DNA from: Omphiscola glabra
Lineage: Eukaryota > Mollusca > Gastropoda > Lymnaeidae
Reading direction: 5' to 3'
DNA length: 64,000 nt
Assembly (NCBI GenBank): GCA_964017045.1
Contig: OZ024807.1
Span: 17,287,941-17,351,940 of the forward strand
The position numbers and the translations under genes are program-made. The notes under the pieces are model-generated. The model saw nothing but the letters and a program-made list of their open reading frames with translations, did not search any database and was not told where the DNA came from. Below are positions 23,806-36,500 of this stretch, one piece after another (the first letter of the stretch is position 1; each line of letters begins with the position of its first letter).

Positions 23806-24640
23806 CGACGACGGGACGACCAAAACAAAACTTAAACTTGGTGCCACAGTACATAGCAATTTAAATAAAACCATCAAAATCGGGGGGGGGGGGGGGGAGT
23901 GTACCCCCCCTGCCCTACCCCAATGACGTCCCTAGCAACCTTATGGGACTGACTGTTTATTATTCTGATATTTAAAGGAACTAAAGGAGTTGGGAATTTA
24001 ATTTTTTTTAAAAGGGTAATTTTTTTTTAAACCTCTGTTATTCAGGAAACTTTGTTACAAAATTTAAACATTTTAAGAAAACATAAACACTTTCAATATA
24101 ATAATGGATGAAATGTGCACTTTTTGTATGCAACCTTTAAATTCTTAATTTAAAAAAATTTATCAAATTTTTTTTTAAAGTTTCCATTTTATATAACTCA
24201 ACTTTCATGGAATCGAGTACATTTATAATTATGCTCATTAAAATATTTAAAAAAAATACAATTTATAATTAAATTAACACATAGATCTATACTTAATTTA
24301 AAAGTGATGCTTTTTTAATGAAATATAATCTGAAAATAGATTGCTTATGTTTGATACTTAGCAAGAACTATATTTGAATTTTAGACCTTGATACTGATGT
24401 AAAGGTAGTTTAAAACATTGTTGTTAAAGTCTTTAAATTTGTCAAGTTGCAAGAAAATAGATGAATAAATATACCAATAAGTGCGAAAAATTTGAAGTAA
24501 GTCTTCGGCTTATAATCAGGAGCGGCAAGTGGAATATTTGTAATCGAATACTGTAAGCCTTTGCAAGATTGGCCTTATAAATACGTAGCTTCAAATATAT
24601 CGAAAGTAGCGATATTTCATAGATTCCACTAATATTTTTT
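22774..24640. other. Intergenic, apart from the MITE nothing recognised
   Basis: AT-rich sequence without convincing exons. Short open frames here lack codon bias or family signatures. Confidence 0.5.
23755..23934. mobile_element. MITE of the CGTCATTT family, with 25-G tract
   Basis: Ends resemble CAGRGYGTCATTT and AATGACGTCCCT. G runs lie at 23780-23804 and 23882-23897. Similar to 57389-57579 and 59698-59887. Confidence 0.75.
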
Positions 24641-24979
24641 CCCCAGAAGTTTACCCATTTTCATAACCGCTCTGAATTCAACCCAGAGATGGAGTCCCGA
24701 AGGCGGATAACATAAAACAACAAAACATTCCAACTCCTGCCATGCCACTGGTGCCAAGCCGTATCATCCCTTGGTTTATCCAGCGCCGTGGAGAGAGGCG
24801 CTTTGCTGTTGGGAACCAGCTTATAATCCTAGAAGAATAATCCCAGGGCTTGAGGATTTCGTCTTGCAATTTCCACACCATCGTCACCTTGTGCCAGCAA
24901 AAAAAACAAAAACAACAACCCACAGTGTTAACAGACCCAGACTTGGATCTGCCAGGTATTTTCTCAAACAAAGCCATAC

Positions 24980-25240
24980 ATGTATTGTTTGAAGACCCAC
25001 CCATAGCTGCAACAATTTTAAAAGTCAGACTGCGATGGCCAGGACATCTTGAGAAGATGCCAGATAGAGCACCAAAAGTGACCTACAGGCTTAAAACCTA
25101 GGGTCAGATGTCTCACCGGTCGATCAAGACTGAGACGGATTGACGATGCACAAATGGACATACATCAGCTAAGGGTCAGCACAGGGCCCTACATGGGCTG
25201 TAGAGCCACAGATGATGATGATGACCCTGAACAGGTGTAA
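24980..25240 (+). mobile_element. LINE 3' tail remnant
   Basis: LRWPGHLEKMPDRAPKVTYR, then frame-broken sequence and CCTACATGGGCTGTAG, which is also at the 3' end of the element at 43.5 kb. Ends in a GATGATGATGATGA run. Confidence 0.65.
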
Positions 25241-26390
25241 AAAAACTGCACTCAGCTCAGCCCTCCTTCATATGCGTGTGTCTGTATTGAATTGGGCATC
25301 ATATTCAAATGCTTAGGTTTTCAAAATCAAGAGCATATTTATTTTGCCATTAAAAAAAACAACACAAAAAACCCTTTGTCTTAAAATATATTTACTTGTA
25401 AAATTACTTTCGTTTTGTTTACTGTTACACATGACTGTATTGTAATAGAACATGAACATCAAATACTCTCAATATAAGCAAACACAAGTACATTAAAATA
25501 AATTTTTTGATCTCATGCCAATGATGACCAGCTTCAAGAAGGAAAAAAAAGCCATATACCGGTAATAACTTATAAGAACTCATGCACTATTTCAATACAA
25601 ATATTTTAAAAGCAACTTTATATTTCTTTATAAGCAAGTAAATATTAACAGAGACAATTTATGGAGATAATACGCAGTGTTCATATAGCTGTTTACACAT
25701 TTCTTGGGGGGTGATTATTCTGAGTCCATTTCAAGTTCAGCAATGTCTTTGATAAAGTAAATGTACAATATGTGCAATGAAAAGTTCCATGATTCAGTAA
25801 AATTAAATTAAATTACCTAGTGTGTAAACATTAAGAGAATCATTTTAAGGGTTGCAAGGGATGGATATTTTCTACCGGTGAACAGGTACCACTTTTCAGT
25901 TTTACACAAAACTTGCACCAAAAAATGGATCAGCAACTTCTATTTTGAAATAAAAGGCTTAGTAAAAAAAACACCTGTAAGAGAAAGAAAAAAAAACAGA
26001 CTTGCTTTCACTTTTCTCACAATATGAAAAAACAACCATTGTTTAGATGTCTAACCGTTGGGTAATATAAATATCAGTTAGATATCAAATACATGGCATT
26101 GTTTTGTTAGTTTGCTTCCCTGAGGATTGTCTTTAAGTTTGGAGCAACATGAAAATCATACATTTAGCTAATGGCCTGGATCAATCCAGATGTTAGCAAA
26201 CTGACTTGGACTTCATCCAAACCTAGCAGGTTAATCTTGACTTAATAAAAATTAATAATATAGCAGAGAAAAATTATTACCGGTATTTGAAAAGGCCTAA
26301 AGAGTTACAAACAAGCTCTTAACTTCTTTAGGAGACTTACTAATAACTAATTATAAATGTTAAAAAAAAGAAACACTGAGAAATGTGTGA

Positions 26391-26503
26391 CCATATCCTA
26401 GAAATCTGCAGCCATATTCTAGAAATCTGCAGCCATATTCTAGAAATCTGCAGCCATATCCTAGAAATCTGCAGCCATATCATAGAAATCTGCAGCCATA
26501 TCC
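26391..26503. repeat. 21-bp tandem repeat, 5-6 copies
   Basis: Unit CATATYCTAGAAATCTGCAG plus one base. Nearly identical copies. Confidence 0.92.
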
Positions 26504-29077
26504 TAAGTTTCCAATAACAAGAAATTGTATAATAACAAATAGATAATTATCATTTTAGTAAATTATAGCATCAACATCACTAATATTTTTTATGGGGTAA
26601 TATTTACAAATACATTTTATGCCAATCTATGTACAGTTTATTTGGTCATATTTTTAACAAGATTGTTTGAGATAATAAATCTGTTATTTATTTGAAGAAA
26701 TCAATTTCAAAAAAATAAAATGATACCTTACTTAAAAATGTGACTTATTAATACTTAGCTCTCAAAAGTTATTAAACAATAAATTATAAAATATCATTTA
26801 AAAGAACCATTATGTGTATTCACACAACAAACATTTCAGTCTAGTTAGAAGGTAAATCAGCTCTAAAGAAAATCATGAATTCTACAGCAAAATTGTTTAC
26901 TATTTAATTAGTTACATAGAATGACATATTAACAAACTAATAATTATTTAATGGATATTTATGTTGAGAAATTACATACTTTCATTGACTCTTGACTTTT
27001 AAGATTATTTAGAATTAAGTTACTTAAGTCAGTTTTTTAACTTCAAAAAACATTTTAAGATACAGCTAAGCAATAATCAGTAAGGTAAGTGTTGAGATAG
27101 GGTAATATCACACTACTTAAAAAATATAAAGATTTTTCTTTATTTTTACCAAAGGAAATCAATAAACATGTCCTGTATAGAGGTTTAGATTATAAAGATT
27201 TAACAACACAAAGAATAATTAAGCAAAATCAAGCCCCCAAAAAAAGGTTATGAAGATTTTGGCCAACAGCAGACAATGAAATATAGACCATCAGAGAAGC
27301 GGATCTATAACCATTCTCCACCACCATTTTGCAGAGACAATAGTTAAGAAATTAAGTTAAATTACAAAAAGTGATGTTTCGAAAAAATATATATTTTTAT
27401 ATCAAGGTAAAAATTTGATAATGTGCTGGTTAGTTCCGCATAAGCTTGAACGTGGATTAAATTGATATTTTACCAAACTGACCACACTAGTGTCTCCAAT
27501 CCAAACTCTGGTAAAAACAGGGTGGGCACCATAAAACGGGTTGACATTGGCAATATTTTGCACAACCATCAAGGTAAGCAGGCGATTACTATTACACCCA
27601 CCCTTCCAATTACTCAGAGACATATCAGTTTTATAAGCCACACACACACACACACCCCCCACCTGTATGAGACTGAATTTTGCCTCATGGGGTGGAATCT
27701 TTCCCGTTGTTTGTTATACACCAATGCTACATGACGTGTGCATTGCCTAATATAATAATAAAAATAAAAGACGGACAATTCGGATAACCAACTTTTCCCC
27801 GATAATCGTTATACGGAAAATCAAAGTTCTACTGTACCAGTATATGTTCTTGAAATTTCAACATCATTTTAACCATCTCTAAAAATATATTATCATTTTT
27901 GTTTTCAAATAATTTCTATATCATTGGTGAAATTTCACGGTGGCAATGTATACCCCCCCCCCCCCCAAACCAAACCAGGTGTGGATAGACAAACCAAGAG
28001 AGAGATGTGGATAGACAAACTAAGAGAGCTGAGGACAGACAATCTATTGAGCTTTTCCATCACTACTCAATTAAGAACCTGAAGTAACAGAGAAGAATCT
28101 ACCAGCCTAATTTCAGGAGCCTTGGCTAGTTCAATCACTCTAAAAGTTAGTCATGCATTTTCTCAACATAAATATAGTTAAAAATAGAAATCAATGGAAT
28201 TAAATGTTTGATTAATTTTTCTTGCTTTGGAACAACCCTGTTGAATAATTCAAATTTTAATAAAATATTTCAATATTTTGTACAATTTTTTTGTTTAAGA
28301 CGTAGACTTTCACAGTTATCATTTGCCCACTGCGCTCCAAAAACTATATGTAGCTTGGACATGATAGATATGTTGAAACTCTAGTTGTCTCTGTCTTGTT
28401 TCATAATATATTAATGTATATTAATGTTTTTGCAATGAAGTCACATAAAATAAATTAATAAATAAAAACACCCCTGACGGGATTCTACCTTTCATAATTT
28501 ATTTATATGAAGTTGTTTCGAGTTTACAACTCCAGAGGACGCAGTTTATTTCATAATTTATATGCACAACAGAGATTTACATGAGATTTTTTCCACACTT
28601 TTGAAATTGAAGATAAACTAAAGCAGAGCAGCAGTTTTCAACCTTTTCATTTTAAGACAACACTAAGAATTCAAACTCTGCAACAGAACCCTCAAGTACC
28701 TTTGTTTCTTTATAAAATATAGGCATTTGGTCAGCAGCATATTCAATTTATAACACGTAAATTACTACATTGATATGATTACATCATTTACATTATTTCC
28801 ATTTTAGAGGGAAAATTTTCAAATACCATTTAAATTTTTCATCAAAACCTTGGCTAATCCTTTGAACCTGGGTGACACAAGTGTTTCGTAACATTCCAGT
28901 TGAAAATAAATGTACAATAGCACACAGTACAAGATCCACTTAGAAATAAGATAGGTAACTTCTGACATATTCCGCTACAGAATCACATCAAAGTATTACT
29001 AGCCTTCACTTTGTGTGTAAAAATACATTTAAAAAAAAAATTGAACATACTTCATAAAAAGTTAAATATTGCTACTT

Positions 29078-29335
29078 AGTAGGTGACACACTTTATGACA
29101 CTGTTGTAGTAGGTGTCTCAAACTACTTAGTAGGTGACACACTTTATGACACTGTTGTAGTAGGTGTCTCAAACTACTTAGTAGGTGACACACTTTATGA
29201 CACTGTTGTAGTAGGTGTCTCAAACTACTTAGTAGGTGACACACTTTATGACACTGTTGTTGTAGTAGGTGCCTCAAGCTACTTAGTAGGTGACACACTT
29301 TATGACACTGTTGTAGTAGCTGCCTCAAACTACAT
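29078..29335. repeat. 51-bp minisatellite, about 5 copies
   Basis: Unit includes TAGGTGACACACTTTATGAC. 51 is a multiple of 3, so one minus-strand frame reads as a 17-residue repeat; an artefact. It lies 1.1-1.3 kb past the nephrin stop and may be transcribed in its 3' UTR. Confidence 0.93.
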
Positions 29336-29950
29336 AGTGCACTTGTAGTAGGTTCCTCTCTCTACCTGGTGCTGTTGTAGTAGGTGCCTCACACTACTTG
29401 GTGCTGTTGTAGTGGGTGCATCACATTTCCTGGTGCTCATTTGCTGTAGAACGTGGCACACACTTTTATGCAATTGTATTGTTACTAAAGCAGGTGCTCA
29501 CACTACTGAATATGGGTACTGCTGTGGTAGGTGCCTTACAACTTAGTATAGTAGTAGGTGCCTACCACTACTTAGTATTGTTGTAGGTGCCTCACACTAC
29601 TTGGTGTTGTTGTAATAGGTTCAACACTTTTATTCAATTGTATTGTTACTACAGCAGGGGCCTCATACTACTTTGTATGGGTACTGTTGTTGTGGTAGGT
29701 GCCTTACAACTTAGTATAGTAGTAGGTGCCTCCCACTTAGTACTGTTGTTGAAGTATGTACTGTTTCCTGGTTCTGTTGTTGCAGAAAGTAGCACACACT
29801 TTTATGCAATTATATTGCCACTCTAGCAGGTCCATCACACTACTTAGTACAGTAGTAGGTACTGTTTCCCGGTTCTGTTGCTGCAGAAAGTGGCACACAC
29901 TTGTATTGCTACTGTAGCAGGTCCATCACACTACTTAGGACAGTAGTAGG
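29336..29950. repeat. Degenerate extension of the 51-bp array
   Basis: Many diverged GTAGTAGGTGCCTCACACTA motifs in a looser arrangement, probably decayed copies of the same array. Confidence 0.7.
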
Positions 29951-30400
29951 TACCTCAAAGCTCATGCCTTTGATTTGAATATAAAAACAACTGGTCTCAT
30001 ATCCTATAGGAATACATTGTTTCCAGCTGCCAATCTACACTGTTGGCAAATACGTCCCTTTGAGAAACCATTTCTCTTTTTTGTTTTCTTTTCAACAAAA
30101 ATATTATAACTCTTTCATCGTCTTTCCAAACTACTGTGACAATCAGCTAGAGTTTTCATCACTGAATCAAATATAAGTGAGGAGTCTGCAAAATTGATGG
30201 CAAATCTGGAGGTTCAGGATCAAATGCAGACTTAATCTCCCTTATGAATCTTAATGACCTGAAGGAAGCAGAAGCTCAATACAGAGCCCTATTGTTCTAA
30301 GCTTGCTTCACATAGCTCCGATTCCATCAGCTGTTTTTTTTTTGTGGTTAAAATCCCCATATAAACTCTTCTGGAAGTAAAACATATCTTTACACAATGA

Positions 30401-30549
30401 TCAAACAAGATGTCCTCTTAAGTCGGCCCCGATGGGAACTGTGTTGTGGGGTGACGGTGCATGAGGTGACGGTATTCTTTGGTTGATGTTGGTTGTGGGG
30501 CCGCTGTAGCTGGGATTGGCAACAATATTTGGTGACAGCAGTGAGGAGC
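30401..30549 (-). CDS. NPHS1: nephrin exon 22: C-terminus with RGHLV end
   Basis: Acceptor CTTTCCTCAG. Encodes GSSLLSPNIVANPSYSGPTT to PIGADLRGHLV and TGA. It is separated from exon 21 by a 5.7-kb intron filled with mobile elements. The RGHLV end matches vertebrate nephrin as I recall it and is a candidate PDZ-type ligand. Confidence 0.92.
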
Positions 30550-33500
30550 CTGAGGAAAGACATAAAACACACAAAGCATTTATATTTAATTATACAGAGG
30601 ACATGGGTAGAAAGCACTTGAAAAATAACCCAGCTACATTCTAATTGTTCTGTGATACAAAAAAATGTTAAAATATTAATTGTTGCAAATGCACCACTTT
30701 GAAACATTGTTGAGAAATGTATCGTAATGATTGCTGCCAACTGCTTGCAAAAGACATTCATATTTGTTCTTTTATAATTAAGGTATAATCTAACTAAAGA
30801 ATGCTTAAAGAATGTAAAACTCAATGATATTTTTCAAATTTTGCTGAGGTAAAAGTTTATTCCCCCCCCCCCCCCCCCACCCCCACTATGGTTATTTTCA
30901 CGCAGCACAAATTTTGTCTCCTTTGATTGATGGAAAATGACATCATTCAAATAGCAAAGTATGCAATCAGTAACAGATGTAATTTGTAAACACACTGCAT
31001 ATATTATGTACACAATGACGAGAGAGTTGTTGATTGAGGAGATTTTGCTTGACGGGTGCATACGGGAGGAATCTTGGCAGAATGTGTGCGTACATTTATG
31101 CACGTCATGATCATTCAGATCCAGTGGTCATTGGGGCATGTGCCCTTTGGCCTGCGGCCATGTTGAAGAATTTACACACTCTCTGGTTGATAGTTTGGGT
31201 GTAAGGCCTGCAGAGCTGGGCGGTGGAAGAGGTGTTGTGTTGCTCTTTCATATGAATAGCTGCATAGGGACACATTGGTGTTTTATCGGGTTAAGCCCAA
31301 GTTCAGTTTGGAATTAAGATGTATGTGTCCCAAGTGCAGGAAAAAAGATTATGACCTGTTCATGTCTTTGGAGGCAATTTATGGGGATGTGTGAAAACAC
31401 AAAGTTCCTCTTGAGCCCATCCATTTAACCACTCTTCTTTTTTTACTTGCTTAGCAGTGTTGGGTGATGTAGGTATGTTTGGCTGTTCATTGGATGCTCC
31501 CTGTTTTGCTAGTTTGCTCTCTTATTTCTAGTTATATTGTGGTGTCCTGGAAGCCATTGTAAAGCTAGCTTGACCACAGAGGTTTTAAGGAGATTTTTTT
31601 ATTTTCAGACATATTTATTTTACTGTTGTTGGATGTTGTGCTCAGCTGCCTTAAATATTGATTTGCAGTCAGAGAAGATAATGACATTTCTGTTATTTGT
31701 TGGGATGATCGGTCTAGGTACTGTATTCATACACCACAGCCTATATGTGGAGCTCCTTTGAAAGCTGACCCATCTGTGTGTATTCGAATTATATCCCCTG
31801 GGAGCATGCAATGGTTTTTTTCTGCCTCTTCTCCTATATTTTGAAGGCTCACCATCAATGAATTGATCATTCTGCCTCCTGTTTTATGCAGTTATTGTTG
31901 TATATAATGGGTCTATACCAGTGGTTCTTAACCGGTGCTCTTCGGAGCACTGGTGCTCCGCGAGGTAGTTGCAAGTGCTCCGCGAAATTATGAAACTCAG
32001 AATTTAATGTTCACTCACTTATTCTATCTGATTGAGCTGAACAAATGCTTATAATAGGTAGTCCAAACGGGGAAAAATCGGCCTTTTTGCCTATTTTTAC
32101 TGTTTTTTTTAACAATTGAAAGCTTGGCTTTTAACCTAATTTTTGTTGTAAAATCAAATCGGTGTGTAAATTTCACTCGGAGCGCCGCCGTTGAGAACAA
32201 CACTACCCACAATTGAATTTGACTAACACTAACATGGCAGCGTAAAGCTTGCTCGCCCGTCGAAAGTAGGTCAGTGACGCTTTAATCGGAGCTGTCAAAT
32301 GTTCAAGTAAGTAGTAAAATAAACATCTTCTTTTAAATATATGAAGATATTTGATGAATAATTAAAAGTTGAAATTCTAAAAATAAACCCCAAAAAATCA
32401 AAAAAATATTTATATAAGTAAAAGAAAAAGTTTAAAATTTTAATTATTTACGGGTGAAGACCTAGGCCTACATACCTATTGGGATGGATTTCGGTCGTTA
32501 AGTTCGGATCATAATTTTAAAAAGTACTATTAATTCCCAATTCATTTTTGGTTTTTACAGTAATACCCCATAATGGACAAATTTCTTATCAAACGAAAAG
32601 CGAATGATTCGGAAGAACAAAATACTAAAAATGGACCGAGTACAAGTGGAAGCGGTAGTAATGCTCTTGCTGCACATATTGTGTCTGATACAAACGGTAG
32701 AATTAAAAGAAGAAAAATTAATCGACAGTATTCTGAAGAATATCTAAGTTTTGGATTTACATACATTTGTGAGGAAGAATATCACATTCCACAATGTATT
32801 GTATGTGGAGAAAAATTATCCAACAGCGCGATGGTTCCTACCAAGTTGAAACGTCACTTTTCTACAAATCACGCCAACCTTGCTACACAAACTAAAGATT
32901 ATTTCAAACGATTGTTAGATACGCAAGCTAAACAAGTAAAATATTTTGAAAAAACTGTGAACATTTCCGATAAGGCACAATTGGCGTCATATAAGGTTGC
33001 TGAAATGATTGCTGTTCAGTTAAAACCACATACTATAGCAGAGTCTTTAATTATACCTGCATGTTGTGAAATGGTTAAAATTATGTTTGGCGATGAAGCA
33101 ACAAAGGAAATAATGAAAATTCCTCGTTCAAATGATACAATAAAAAATAGAATTAAAAATATGTCGGATGATATCAAGAAAACAGTTGCCGATAAGCTTT
33201 TCAAACGGCATTTTGCTCTGCAAATTGGCGAGTCCACTGACATAAGTGGAAAAGCTCATATACTAGGGTTCGTTCGCTTCATTCATGAAAACGAAATAGT
33301 GAATCAATTTCTATGCTGTCTTGAGCTTACCGAACGTTCGACAGGACAAGATGTCTTTGATTCTATTTCTTCCTATTTCGAACAATTCAAAATATCATGG
33401 GAGTTGTGTGTGGGAATTTGTACGTACGGTGCTCCATCAATGGTAGGCTCATTAAAAGGGTTTGTGACTCTCGCCAAGAAAAGAAACGCCAATATTACAT

Positions 33501-36500
33501 CTACTCACTGTTTTTTGCACAGAGAATCTCTGGTGTCCAAAACATTACCAGTAGCATTAAAACCTGTGCTAGACAAAGTTGTAAATATGGTAAACTTCAT
33601 AAAATCGAGACCTTTGAAAATACGCGTCTTTAAAAATCTTTGCATCTCTATGGAAGCCAAGTACGAATCTTTGCTTTTGCATTCTGAAGTGAGATGGTTA
33701 TCCAGAGGAAAAGTGTTACGTCGTTTCTTAGAACTGAATGATGACCTTTTTCCAAAATGAAAATATGGATGATTTTGTGGAATATCTTCAAAATGACATT
33801 TGGTGTGCTAAATTGGCATATTTAGCTGATATTTTTGATTATTTAAATTGTGTTAATACCAGCCTTCAAGGAAGAAAAGAAATTTTTTTAACATTGACTG
33901 ACAAATTGACAGCCTTTCGGAAAAAAGTTATTTTTTGGAAAAATCGTTTACTAATTTGGATGCAGAATTGAGGGTAGCTATTTCTAAAATTAGGCCTAAT
34001 ATGACTGAAATTTGTAAAAACAGTCAAGCTCAGGTTTCACATTAAATCTTTTTATTTTTCTGAATTAAATTTTGCTCAATGTTATTTTTTTACTTATTAA
34101 ATTTATGTTTATTAAAAATTTGTTTATCATGTTATAATTTTAAACTCTTATGTTATAATGTTTTATTTTCAATAAAAGTCGTACGTATGTGTATTTGTTT
34201 TTTTTTTTACTCCTTGATTTTGGTGCTCCCCAAATTTTTGTCATGATCAAAAGTGCTCCCCGACTTCAAAAGGTTAAGAACCACTGGTCTATACTTATTC
34301 TATCTTTTTGATTTAATTGGGTTTGTTTCTTCTTCTTCTCCTCCTTCCTCCAGTTGTGCCCTGCATGATTTCAAGGAGGGAGAAGAAGAGGAAGACAGAG
34401 AAAAAGATGGGAAGATAACATCAAAGAGTGGACGGTGTTATAAAGGAGATGTGTTTTGATGCCCGCTTTACCCGCTTTCCACGTGCATGACCTCTTACAG
34501 TCGAGGTCGTTTTGGGGTGTGGCTAGCAAAATGTAACCTTGTTTACATTTAGGCTTATTATCGTCCGTTCCAGTCGAACATTGTGGAATGATCTAGAGAA
34601 TCCGGGAAGCAGTGAGACTGCGTAATATATTTCAAATTTCAAAAATGATCATCTGGAATAGAGTATAAAAAGGCTGAACATTTGAATGACGGGAGATTCC
34701 TTCCCTTTATCACGAGATGTGCAGTGTGTCATTATTTAATACTATTTATTTATTATTTGTTGTGAGTAGATTTTCTTTCATTGTACAACTTGAACTCATT
34801 GTATTTTTTACATACAGTACCGGTACAAGCCATACTGTAAGTTAATAATTTTAATCATATTCTCTTGTGTTTGTAATTCATTGAAATTCACACATTAAAA
34901 ACTTATTAATTGTAATTAGCCCTGACTTTGTGTATTGTTCTTTTTGATATTGTTTTAAAACTTTGGTATCGTCCTTTATTATGGACTGTTTTGAAACAAG
35001 CCAATAGACTAAACAAAGAGATAAAATTCTCTCCATTTATAGCAGTCCGTGATAGACGGGATTAAAACTAAGCGTTGCTATGTGTAGTGCAAAAGACCGA
35101 GAGAATGAAGAATGATAGTTTTTATGTCATCTGTGGCGTCCAAACGGTCGACTAAGGGACATGATGATGATGTCTGTTTGATATAAGCAGTTTGTAAATG
35201 TTGGTACAGGTCTTTGTCTATGTGCATGGTTTGCAGTCTTCTCAGTCTTTGGGTAGGTGGTGTTTCTCTTCAACTTCAGAGGCCACATATAGTGTTGATT
35301 TCTGTTTAATTCTAAGGTTTGGTCTCCATTTATCAACCATTTGTCTATTGGAATGTTACTTGTCTAACCTTCTATACCTTTCAATCATCTAGATCTAAGA
35401 CCTCACGAGATGGACTGCCTGGCCTTGTACTTTTCCTAGAGAGTCCTGTACTGTCTTGCTGCAATTCGACTGCAGCGCAAAGCTGTATTCTATCAATGGT
35501 CGAACATATCCTATGTACAACTGGTACAGTATGGTCTTGTCACTGCCCATGAGGTACTGGCCAGTCATTTTACAAGGTTTAGCTGTCTTGTTCACTTTTC
35601 TTTCAAGTTTTGAACATGATTTTTTATATTGGACACCTAGATATGTTGGGTTGATTTCTGTTTGGAGTATGATGCCTTGTAGGGACAGTGTAATGTTCTG
35701 TTTGGCTACCTTGTGAAGACCGAGTATACTGCCTTGGTGTTGCTTACTTTGAGATCCCACTTTTCACTGTATGTACGGTGCCTAATCAAGTCTTGGTTAA
35801 GACATCTTGCACTTATACCTGTGTTGGTAAGTAAGCTCCATAAAAAGATCATCTGCGTAAAGGTGTCTTCTCCACCTGTATCAACCGCCTAAACAAAATA
35901 TTTTCGACACACTAGACCAGTGGGTCTAAAAGTTAGCAGTACTGCCCCCCCAATATGCAGTGGAATGACCTTGGCAGAATGAAATAATCAGTTATATTTC
36001 GGGGTGCTGGGTTAAAAAAGTGGTGGCTGGTGAAGTATATCAGGAAAACTATTAAATTATTAAAAACAATCATTCTAAAATACTATTGTGAAGGCTGACT
36101 CAAACAGAGTTTTGGATGGACAGGCATTTATAGTCAGAAAAAATTATTTTTGCTAACACACAAAAATACTCCTCAATCCCCAATGAATGGACAACCCTGT
36201 ACCAGCCAACCCTGTACCAGTGCATTCAGCTGCACATTATGAACCAATATGACAACAGTCAGGGGTACATCATGAACCCATACCTGGTGTTGGACCATAG
36301 CGGGGCTGTGGGGATATTTCTTGGGGTTCATAATTTCGTGCTGGAAGTGGAGGCATCATTTCTCCATTATTAAATCCACCACGGCTGGAGGAGCGGGTAG
36401 GAGGGGGAGGTGGAGTCTTACCGGATCTACTGGATGGACGGCTCGGTGGGCGGTCAGATTCATTGAAACCCTGCAAGATGATGTTGGGAAAAAATTAGAG

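Larger units (their letters stand above)
25240..30400. other. Intergenic / nephrin 3' UTR and flank, AT-rich
   Basis: No exon seen. It should contain the nephrin 3' UTR (transcribed leftward from 30400). Several minus-strand AATAAA hexamers exist, for example at 28498-28503, but none can be chosen. Minisatellites at 26.4 and 29.1 kb. Confidence 0.5.
31100..35870 (-). mobile_element. Jockey-like LINE (RT + RNase H), minus strand, interrupted
   Basis: Read from high to low coordinates. RT thumb region at 35395-35760 (INPTYLGVQYK, GYVRPLIEYSFALQS). RNase H near 31620-31811 (VIIFSDCKSIF). Then LAKQGAS, GHIHLNSKLN and a Cys/His tail (LCSYSYE..HLF) near 31150-31350. Stops and frameshifts throughout. 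Later insertions split it: a hAT element and an RTE tail carrying an LTR-like piece. All of it lies in the last intron of nephrin, on the same strand as the gene. Confidence 0.75.

Noticed and set aside
24678..25004. 108-codon minus-strand ORF
   Set aside because: Overlaps LINE tail debris on the other strand; no recognisable domain.
26391..26503. CRISPR-like array
   Set aside because: Contiguous 21-bp tandem repeat without spacers, in an animal genome.
29062..29328. 88-codon minus-strand repeat ORF
   Set aside because: Product of the 51-bp tandem repeat.
32573..33760. Domesticated ZBED-type host gene
   Set aside because: Flanked by intact hAT ends and a perfect target duplication, frameshifted and truncated; it is a transposon relic.
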